NCBI GenBank assembly: GCA_029718625.1
Contig: CM056387.1
Location: 40,408,498-40,472,497 of the forward strand
DNA length: 64,000 nucleotides
Direction of reading: 5' to 3'
DNA from: Synaphobranchus kaupii
Lineage: Eukaryota > Chordata > Actinopteri > Anguilliformes > Synaphobranchidae
This document shows positions 34,401 through 45,200 of the stretch, piece by piece. How positions within the stretch are numbered: the stretch's first letter is position 1; each line of letters opens with the position of its first letter. The notes below the pieces were generated by a model. The model was not told the origin of the DNA. It worked only from the letters and a program-made list of their open reading frames with translations, and searched no databases. A program made the translations under genes and the position numbers.

Positions 34401-34678
34401 TATCCCAGCAATCCCAACCACAGCTACCCCAGAAACCCCAAATATCACTATAACCAACAGTACCCCTGCAGGCACAACCACCGCTGTAATCCTGACCACG
34501 GGTACCACACCCAAACCAACCACCACCACCATCCTAACCACCACGCAAGCCCCCCCTGCACCACCGACCTCCAATTCCCTGCCTTCCACACGTCCCCCCC
34601 TGAACTGTGGCTATGGGGAGGTGCTGAACGGAGTGTGCATCTGTCCGGACGAATGGACTGGGGAGTTCTGCCAAAAAC
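31453..34678 (+). CDS. adgrg7: adgrg7 exon: mucin-like stalk plus EGF-like module
   Basis: The exon reads [16 protein letters not shown] about 62 times, then a Thr/Pro-rich non-repeat part ([16 protein letters not shown]). It ends with the EGF-like module [23 protein letters not shown], closed by a GTGAGC donor in phase 1. Nearly every unit has an N-T-T sequon and six or so threonines, so heavy N- and O-glycosylation is expected. Its 5' boundary is not fixed. ATG31453 is open, but every AG in the standard unit is a phase-1 acceptor-like CCCAG or CACAG. Between about 33795 and 33948 the coding frame is temporarily shifted and reads [11 protein letters not shown] instead. Confidence 0.8.
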
Positions 34679-34698
34679 GTGAGCTCGCACACAACACT

Positions 34699-34730
<32 letters not shown>

Positions 34731-37700
34731 TACATATATTCTCACAAACTCCATAATGAACACACAGCACCGCAGTGGTGTGCAGTTGCGGTTGCGCCCC
34801 GAGGATCAGGGGTTCGATCCCCGGTCCTGGCAGATCCGAGCACGGCCGGTGCCTTGAGGGAGCGGCAATTGGCGGCCGCTCCCGGGGGTGGACTCAGTGG
34901 ACGAGAATAATCATCGCATACGAGCTGGAATCACGGTCAGGAGCTGCAGGAGTCACGGCCTGGTGGGGGCGTGGTGACCTCTTTCCTACTACCGGCTGAC
35001 GGGGTTTTAGTGGCGAATTCTCTAGCAGTGGCTACACAGGAAATTGAATTCGTTAAGGTACAATTAGCTACCAAAATGGGGAAAAATCTGAAATAATTTA
35101 AAAAAAACAAAAAAAACACACATTGGTACACAGGCATGCACATGCTTACAATCACCTGCATGTACACATGTGAACACACATGCACACACTTAGTATTTAG
35201 ACATAGAGAATAACATGCAAATGTGGAGGTAAAGACTGAAAATCTGAGAATAACATTACTGTATTATATACTATACATGTATACATATTCATATTGCATT
35301 ACAAAGTAAAATTTATGGATTTTGCAAAAATATTAAAATGCATTTTCTTGTTTTCCCAAAGCAAATTTCTGCGATCGATTCACTATAGCTGGTTTCACTT
35401 TCAACAAGACGGTCATTGGCCGGTTTAGTTACTCGGATCAGCTCTGTGGTCGGGACACAACCAATGGTATGTAATTTGAAAACTGACTGTGTCCTTTCAT
35501 TGGTCTACGGCTCAAGAATAGGGCAGAGGGAACAGAGAATGGTTTCTGTAGTGCAGTGCTGTCACTGATCGACTGCAGATCAATGTTACATCACATTACA
35601 TTACAATCATTTGGCAGACGCTTTTATCCAAAGCGACGTGCAAATAAGTGCATACCGAAGGTAATTGAAGCAACTACTAAACAGATGAGACAAAGCACAT
35701 CCTTCTCGTAACGTAGCAGCTATGTTAAAGCTGATTCATTGTAGATCAACAGGTCTCTGGTCTTCACTCTATCCCGGATGTATAGGACCTCAGTAAAGGT
35801 TCCAGTGAACAGCCAAGTGGAAACCATCTCTGATATCACCAGGGCCGTGCATCTCCATGACTATTATGGGATGGACTGTTAGTATTTCTCATAGCTTTGG
35901 AGTTTGACCCTTGGTCCAAAAAATATTTCAATATCAATGTGTACTTTTCTGGCTCCAGTTTGCTTGTTCTTGTATGTTTCATCAGCTAGACTGCCCAGCG
36001 ATGCAGGGCTGTTTGTGGTCACGCGATTAGCTGTTTCTGGTCACATGATTGGCTGTTTCTGGTCACGTGATTGGCTGCTGACTGGCTTTGCTCCTCTCAG
36101 TTGGCTTTCCCCAGGCATCGGTGCAATGTTTGGACAACAAGGGCGGCTCACCTGGCTTTGGTCAGTTACAGAAGCTGGACTGTGGCCTGACCCTGGATGG
36201 ACTCCAGGAGAATGTGAGTGTCCAGATGCGCAGTCAGTCCCTCAGGTATATGTACCTGAGCCAGTAGTGCGATGCAGGAGCATAGACCATATAGCTCTTA
36301 CTGTGAGGAGGTTAAACAAGGGGCTGGAATGGTCTGGCTTCTTTCCCTCAACTGTTTAATCATCTTTCCTTCATCCATTCATCCATTATCTAGCCCGCCT
36401 ATGTATTCCTGCTCAGGGTCATGGGGGGTAGGGTGTGGGGTGTGGGGTGTGGGGTGTGGGGTGTGGGGTGGGGGGCGGGGGTGGGGTTTCAGCATGATGA
36501 ACAGCAGTTAATAATAGTATGAATGTAACAAATTTTAAATTGATAGCAAGATCTTTCCATTCCTACAGGATATCATTTGTTTTGCCCTTGGTGGAAAGTT
36601 TTGAATTTTTACTTTGCCAACTGTCATGCACGTTCAATTGAATTTTGGTTTTATTCTCAAAATGGAGCAGCAGCCACCATTTTGGTTTCATTCTCAAGAT
36701 GGTGGATGTATCACTCATGGTAAAGGATGCATGGCGGATTTATTGGATTTCAGTTCCCCACGACCGTTCTCTCTGTTGGAATAGATCACTGAGAATTCGG
36801 TGCAGGTCGCGAACAATGTGCAGATTCTGACCTCTAAGCCCCAAAGCCTCACACCTGACAACGTCACCACTGCAGCAGTGATTGTCACAAAGCTCCTGGA
36901 CTCCACACCTACCGAGGTACCCCGTCTCCAGCTCCCTGCTCTAACCTCACTCTTACCCTCTCCACCAACCTCCCCTTTCTACTCCTCCAGTACTACCCCA
37001 CAAACCCTGTCAATCAATCAGTCAATCAATAGGTAAGTCCTATGGCTCAGTTGGTAAAGCCTTGCGCTAATAACACAAAGGTTGTGGGTTCGATCCCAGG
37101 GGACACATCATGAAAAATGTATGCATTCATATACTGTATGTCGCCTTGGATGAAAGCATCTGCTAAGAAGCATGTATAATAATATTCATAATAATCATTA
37201 TAATAATTTATATAGCCCATTTCACTCATAACAAGGAATTCAATGTGCTTTACTAAATGATAAAGAAGAAACGAATAATAAATAAATGCATGTATAAAAA
37301 AAAAAAAAAAATGATATGCACAAATACATACATACCCTTACAACTGTATTCCAGAGGCAGTTATTGCGCAAAAACTAAATAGGTAGGTTTTCAGCATACG
37401 TTTAAAAACCAAAACTGATGTGGCTACTACTGAGTACCCGGGTACTACTGAGGTAACCCCCGAACTCTCAGTCCCCCTCTAAACATACAGTACTGTGCAA
37501 AAGTCTTAGGCACCCTAGAATTATTATTATTTTTTTTCTTAGATGTTTATTTTTTGTCTTCTGCATTAGTAAGTCAGTAGAAAAACACACACAAAGATTT
37601 CAAAACATTAATTTTCCAAATATTTAATTGAAAATCTTCAGCGAAAAGATGAACAAGGAGTTCTGTAACAGATGGTATGGCCTCCACAGAGCCCCGATCT

Positions 37701-38969
37701 CAACACCATCGAGGCTGTCTGGGATTACCTGGACAGACAGAGGCAAGCGAGACAGCCAAAGTCTGCAGAAGAACTGTGGCAAGTTCTCCAAGATGCTTGG
37801 AACAACCTACCAGCTGATTTTCTTATAAAACTGCACGTCAGTGTACCTAAGAGAACTGATGCAGTTTTAAAGGCAAAGGGTGGTCACACCAAATATTGAT
37901 TTGATTTAGTTTTTTACTGTTTACTGCTTTTTATAGTCAATTGTTTGATATTTAGAAACTTTTCATTTCATTATTCTTGAAAGCATCTTCGCTTTACAGA
38001 ATATTTTCACATGTGCCTAAGACTTTTGCACAGTAGTGTACATCAGCTGAACCCAAGATGCTGAACTTTGTGTACCTTACGCTGAATGTTTGGTTGAAGC
38101 ATTGCTGAAGAGTTGCATCATGGGAGCTCCCTAGATTCAGTGATGAAAGCTGCGGCCCTCAATGTCTCCCTAGAGATAGAGGCTGTGACCGAATATGATC
38201 CCTGTTCCCCTGCCCCCTGTCCCCTGTCCACTCAGACCCCTGTTTACTATGTGCCCTCTCCCCTCACTTTGCAAGCAGTGTGTGAAAGAAAGAAATCCTC
38301 TAAAACTCTTTCCAAACTAGTGAGGAAGTAATTTGTAATATATATGTTTTTTATTATTATTGAGATTATCAATCAGATAGAGATAGAGAGTAGTTCATAA
38401 TATGTCCCGCTCTTGTACTACAAGTTGTAGTTTTTTACTTCCTGAAATTGTCGGGTGAGTGCACAGCTCTGTGGATGAGTGTGCTCCTGAATCCCCTCAA
38501 CAAAACCCCAGAAATAAGGGGTTCATCCTGGGATTTTAAGTGCCTCCATTTGTGAGAAAATGTCGCCCACTCAAAAGCTTTTGACGAAGTTGACTGAAGT
38601 ATGCTCCCTCATAAGGGGTGAAGGGATCATATTTTGGTCACGGCTAATGGTTGAAACTTACGCAGTGGACCGATCATGTTCCTTCCTGAGGAAACGGGAG
38701 TGCCCGCTGAGCTAACTGAATGTTTGTTCGCTGAAGGAAGTTGCAGTCGCAGCGGTGGCCACTGTCAGCCAGCTGCTGAATGCCAGTGTCACTGCCGGAG
38801 GTGCCGTGAACAGCAGCACTATGAACAGGTAAAACAGCCCACCTGTGCCAGGTAGACATGCCCAGCTGTCACTCAAACATCAAGTAACCAATGGCGTTTG
38901 GGAGCATTACACAAACATTACACCACACTTTGCGTTTAAAATAATCACCCTCACACACAAATGTACACG

Positions 38970-39020
<51 letters not shown>

Positions 39021-39147
39021 GCCTTCAGAAAAGTGAAAATACAAACCATCACCCCCAACATAACCTTCATCGTTCTCATCATCATTTGCACCAATGGCAC
39101 TATAGGATCAGCAGCCTTGGTAGCCTCTTGTCACCTTGTTCTTATTG

Positions 39148-39210
<63 letters not shown>

Positions 39211-39260
39211 TGTGCCCGCATATGTGTGTGCGTGCATCCATGCACGTGTCTGTGTGTGTC

Positions 39261-39292
<32 letters not shown>

Positions 39293-42200
39293 CATGTGTG
39301 TTTTCTCAGTCTAACATTAGCACTGGAGAGGTTGTCCTTGCAACAGAAGAACAACACTTCCCTGGTGGTACAGCCCAACCTGGTGGTGCAGTCTGTGGGA
39401 GGGCTGGGAAGAGCCAATCAAGGCGTGGCGTTTTCAGGACTGACTGGTGAGTGTGAGTAGCCCAGACTGTAACACCATCTATCTGACTGACTCTGTCACC
39501 ATCTATCAACACCATCTATCGAGCTAGCTGGCTAGCACATTAAATAACTGAAATTATTGGGAAATTGGCCAAATTTAGAGATTGGTAAAGCTAGTTATAA
39601 TAATAATGGCTATAATAATATAAATAGAGCTAGCAATTAGCTATAAAATAACTAGCCATAATAGTAACTACCAGCTAGTTATAATAATAATACAAATTTA
39701 CGACAGGCGGATCATTTTTGTCCTAACAACGAGAAGCAGTTGAGGCGATTACGGAGAGAATCATGTAAACGTGGCGTTTGGAGTAATCATATTACTTATA
39801 TCCATGTGTATGCGATAAGTTAAATACTGGCATAAACTGATGTGCATGTAAACGTACCCAATGTGGACATTTGTACGCAAAACCTGGAACAGATTTACCC
39901 CTCGATGGAATGAGATTTAGCTCATCGTGCTGTTTGTGGCGGCCATTTTGTATAGGCTCCAGCTGTGTGAAAGCTCCGGGATCCACAGGCCTCTCGTTCT
40001 CTTGCTCCCTCACCAGGATTGTCTGAGCAGTTTGTGGCCAACAGAATCCGCCTCAACACCAGCGCCTCCGAGATCGTTGACAGCACCACGGGGCCCACGG
40101 ACATACAGATATTGCTCCGCTTTCAGCCAGGTGGGAGTGAGGAGGTCCCACAGACTACCCTCTCCACGCCACCCCTCCCATGAGCCCCCCTGCAACACCC
40201 CCCCCCCACCCCCCCCCCCCCACCCCCCCATTTTTTCTAATTCAAACCGTAGCAGGAGTGGCCAACTCTAGTCCAGGAGAGCCACAGGGTCTGCTGTTTT
40301 TTGTTTTCACCTTAAAATCAGCACCCACTTCAGACCCAAATAACCAGGTGAAGTGAGTAAACCGTGTAATCAATTGTTGTATTGATGAATTAATTGCAGG
40401 GTACTGAAGAAAACCAGAAGACCCTGTGGCTCCCTGGGACTAGGGTTGGCCACCCCTGAACCATAGCATTCCACCTGCTTGACAACGTTCTGTTAATGTT
40501 AAAGCAAGATTTAACTGGGGAGCCATCAGGAGACATCAGGTGTTTGCTTTTAGGGATTGGAATGCAAAGGGGTACTGGTAGGACTTTCATCATGTGTTTG
40601 TAAGAGGATGATTGACAGGCGAGTGACAGGGGAAATTATATGACAGATGTGAGCTGACATCACAGGAACTGAGCTGTACCAACCTCTGAGAACCCCTTTC
40701 ATATCTCTCTTTGCCTGTCTCTCAAACACCATCTCTCTCACTGTCTCTCCATCCCTCTCTGTCTCTCACTATCCATCTCTCTGTCTGTCTCTCTCTGTAT
40801 GAGGTAATAATGGGAGGTGCTTATTATTTATTGTGTTTATTGTTTTTCCGATTCTAACTAAATAATGTGCCATTAAAGGTGTGGGTTAAAAGTTTTAAAA
40901 AGTCTCTCTCTGTCTCTCACACTCCATCTCTCTCTGTCTCTGTCTCTCAGGTACAGAGAATGCATCAGTAGGTTTTGTGCTCCATCAGAATGACAGGCTG
41001 TTCCACTCCGTGAGGTTCAAGACCCCGAAGGGCACTAACCGGCGGGTGATCTCTGCCTCTGTCGGCGGCAAAGAGAAGCTTAGCAACGTGGAAATGCGCT
41101 TCAGGCCTACAGTAAGAGAGTACTCTGCCACCCCCTGCTCAGATACCACTGCATACCTCGCCTTTCTTCTGTACCATCTTAGAAAAAATGGTTCTGCAAG
41201 GGTTCTTTGGCTTGTCTTCATAGGTGTTAGTCAATCGCAAATGTTAAAACCTTCGTATTATTGAAGAGACGGACCCAATGTTTGCAACAAAAAGACGGGA
41301 AGGTTTAATTTGCACAGCTGACCATGGGACAACATGTAAGGTTCCAAAATATTCTAGGAACACTAATTTCAGTTGTACTTTTATGCAGTACTTACTGGTA
41401 CATTTGCATTGAGTTGTCCTGGGGGGTGAGCTGTTAGCCCCCGCCTGATTGGTTCCGAGACACTATTGTTACAAGACATCTCCGGAACCAGCCAGATGTC
41501 AAGGCGTCTTCTGCACAATCCCCAAACGAAGATAATAAAAAGATTTACAAAAAAACAGTGTGCCATTTAAGACACCGAACATAGTTAGATATAACTTTTC
41601 AGAGTAATCGGGCTGCTAAGGTCTCACAATGGCGGGCTCTTTGTGTTGTTAATAATGAAAGCAATCCTATTAACTATAATGCAATCTGTTCAGGGCTTAT
41701 CCCAAATATGGAACAAAGAGCTTTAGATAAGATTCTACTCTTTAGTGTGTCTGAATTTGTTAGGGACACAGCGCATGCATGTGTGTGACTGTGAGAGAGT
41801 TTAGTGTGTGCAGGTACGGGAAGTGTGCGTCTCGCTAATGTCGCTGTCGGTCGGTCGGTCGTTCTCAGAATGTGCCGGACGCCGGGCTCCAGGACTTTGC
41901 CTGCGTGTTCTGGGACTACGACGTGCAGGACTGGAGCACAGAGGGATGTACGAAGCAGAGCAGGTCACCTGGCAGCCTGGGCTGCACCTGCAACCACACA
42001 ACTAACTTTGCCGTGCTGATGGTAAGGAAGTGTACTTCCTCTCCGCCCCTTTCCTGTTTCGTTCATTGCCCCCTCTGGAGTGACATGCATCATCTTAATC
42101 AATCATCACTTTCGCCAAAATGTGGTGGAGCTACTGTATATTAGCTAGTTAATGGCATACAGTTGAAGTCGGAAGTTTACATACACTTAGGTTGAAGTCA

Positions 42201-45200
42201 TTAAAACTCATTTTTAGCCACTTCACAGATTTCATGTTAGCAAACTATAGTGTTGGCAAGTCAGTTAGGACATCTACTTTGCGCATGATACAAGTAATTT
42301 TTCCAACAATTGTTTACAGACAGATTATTTCACTTTTAATTCACTATATCACAATTCCAGTGGGTCAGACGTTTACATACACTAAGTTGACTGTGCCTTT
42401 AAATTGTTAATATTTGGTCGCATATCCTTTGTATGCCATGACTTCCTGATGTCTGTCACCCAACAACATCAAAAGACTCTTGATATCTTATTTTCTGGTA
42501 CTTTTAGAAGCGATACTATAACGTATCCATTTGAATGGATCTCTATGGGAATTGGGGAGTGGGACTAGATTTAGCTGTAAATTACACTGGAACAATATGG
42601 AAACACATGGTTGCCTAAAGTCATCAAGGGTCTAATGTATCAAACAAGCCTTAAACCATCGCTCTGCTGCTAGAAATACAGTAGATATGGATGGATAACT
42701 TGAAGGGTTTCTTCTCCTGACTTATTTTTCCATAGAGTTCAATAGGAAAATTTGTCAGGAGAAACAACCCTTAAAGTGATCCATCCATATCTACTGCATA
42801 TCTGGCAGCAGTGATGTTTTGAGGCTTGTTTGATACCTCAGACCCTTGATGACTTACAGCCATTTTACCAATCATGTATTCCATACCGTTCCAGCATAAT
42901 TTACAGCTAAATCTAGTCCCACCCCCCAATTTCCATAGAGATCCATTCAAATGCAGAGACGTTATAGTATAGCTTGTAAGAGTACCGGAAAATAAGATAT
43001 CAAGAGACTTTTGATGTTGTTGGGTCACAGACATCAGGAAGTCATGGCATGCAAAGGATATGTGACCAAATATTAAAAATTTAAAGGCACAGTCAACTTA
43101 GTGTATGTAAACTTCTGACCCACTGGAATTGTGATATAGTGAATTAAAAGTGAAATAATCTGTCTGTAAACAATTGTAGGAAAAATTACTTATGGCATGC
43201 ACAAATTAGATGTCCTAACTGACTTGCCAACATTATAGTTTGCTAACATGAAATCTGTGGAGTGGTTAAAAATTTGTTTTAATGACGTGAACGTAAGTGT
43301 ATGTAAACTTCCGACTTCAACTTTATATAAAAACATACACTATATGCTATAATAATTAGCTATTAGCTGTTTGGTACACATACTTTATGAATATAGGGGA
43401 GCCACCTCCCTGATCAATCTTTTTTTGTGATCAATGAAAAAGTACTAAAATGTAAAACTGGTCATTACTAAAGAACGCAGCAGCTACTGTGTTCTGTGCG
43501 ACGGCTCCTAGGCTCTGGAACAGCCTTCCACACAGTGTTACGTGTGCTTGCACAGAACCCCTGTGATTAAATCTCATCTTAAACCCCACTTATAAAACTG
43601 CATCGGCTATTATTCCATAATCACCGATTATTAACCGCAAATGTTTTTATTCCCTTTTTCTTCCTTATTTTCACCACTGGTTTTTAATGCTTAACTTTAA
43701 TGCTTTAATTTCCTTTTTTTTAATCTTTGCTTTACTTTTACTGTGCTTATTTCTTCTCGTTTTATTTCTTTGTGTTTTATGACTGCTTCTTTCCTATATT
43801 GCTATTTTATTTGCTGTTCTTTATTCTCATGTTTTATTGTGTCCCGCGCTCTGTAATTTGTACCTTATTCTTTAATATTCTGGAAAACACTTTGTGCCCT
43901 ATGCTTGAAAGGTGCTATATATGTAAAATGTATTATTATTATTATTATTCTCTGCAGTCTTTCAGGGATAATTATTCCTACGCTGAAGAGCTGAACTGGA
44001 TCAGTATTATCGGATGTTCACTGTCTATCGCTGGTGTCAGCTTAACGATAATGTTCTATATCGTCACCAGGTAAGTGGGGCCATGGTATACTGTACAGTA
44101 TGTTACAGTACAAAACAAAGGGGGTTAACCATTGAGTCACTGAACGTTTCTGTGATAACGGGCCGATATAGACATTCGGGGTCTTGCAACGTATGAAGAA
44201 TAGCCTCCATTGTTTACTTATATTACATTCACACTTCTGTTCCTCTAACTAATACTGTTCTTCCTCAGATTTACAATGCAGTTCCTTAAGATTTTTAAGG
44301 CCGTTCCTCATACTGCTGGTTTTTTTATTCCCTCTGTGAAATGTCCTCTTTAAAGAACTTTTTTTTAAATTCTGCAATTCAAAATACTGATTGATTGATT
44401 AACTAATAGATTGATTGATTGACTGACTGGGAGTGACTGATGGATTGGCTGAGAGTGATGGATTGACTGGCTGAGCGTGATTGATTGATTTGATGAGGGA
44501 ATGATAGATTGGCTGGCTGAAAGTGATTGATTGATTTGATGAGGGAATGATAGATTGGCTGGCTGAAAGTGATTGATTGATTTGATGAGGGAATGATAGA
44601 TTGGCTGGCAGAAAGTGATTGATTTGCTGAGGGATTGATAGATTGGCTGGCTGAAAGTGATTGATTAGCTGTGATTGATTGATAGATTGGCTGGCTAAAA
44701 GTGATTGATTGACGGCAGCTGTGTCCTTGCTGCCCTCAGGAGTACGCGTAAGGCCAACGTCACGCTGATCTTGGTGAGCATCTGTTCGTCCATGCTGGTC
44801 TTCTACTTCCTCTTCCTGTTCGGGATCAACAACCAGGCACCAGCCCCAGAAAAGGCCAACGTGCTCCTCCTCTCGGACCAGCATGCCGAGCGTGATCTCG
44901 GCGGCTGCACCGCCGTCACCGCACTGCTCCACTACTTCCTGCTGGCTACCTTCACCTGGAACACGATCTACGCCACACTGATATTCCTCCTGGTCCAGTG
45001 CCCCTTCCAGCAGCATGGCCGCCGTTTCACCATCGCCGCCCTGGTGACCGGCTGGGGTATGACATTGTCGCTTAATTCATGTTCACTCGTTCCCAGCCAG
45101 GAGAAGGACACGGGCAGTACACAGCAATGGTTCCTAACACTGTTCCCGGAGATCGACCGTCCTTGTAGGGTTTTCATTTCAACCCTAATTTGGCACATCC

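Noticed and set aside
31455..34447. Antifreeze glycoprotein-like or CRISPR-like array
   Set aside because: The unit is not the Thr-Ala/Pro-Ala tripeptide of AFGP and feeds into an adhesion GPCR. The repeats have no unique spacers, so it is not CRISPR.
31286..34453. 1055-codon plus-strand frame reading [16 protein letters not shown] repeats
   Set aside because: Alternative frame of the same array. It does not join the EGF module and stops soon after the array. Only the short segment between the two indels is read in this way by the receptor frame.
31380..34589. 1069-codon minus-strand open frame reading [16 protein letters not shown] repeats
   Set aside because: It is the antisense of the 48-bp coding array. 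Openness follows from the unit length and composition, and there is no start context, homology or end structure.
15335..37180. tRNA gene candidates from A- and B-box-like sequences at 15.34, 34.79 and 37.03 kb
   Set aside because: Each continues into a SINE body and LINE-like tail, and no full cloverleaf could be drawn by eye.
44399..45016. 205-codon minus-strand open frame
   Set aside because: Antisense of the TM2-TM3 exon continued into the ATTG minisatellite (SINQS repeats).
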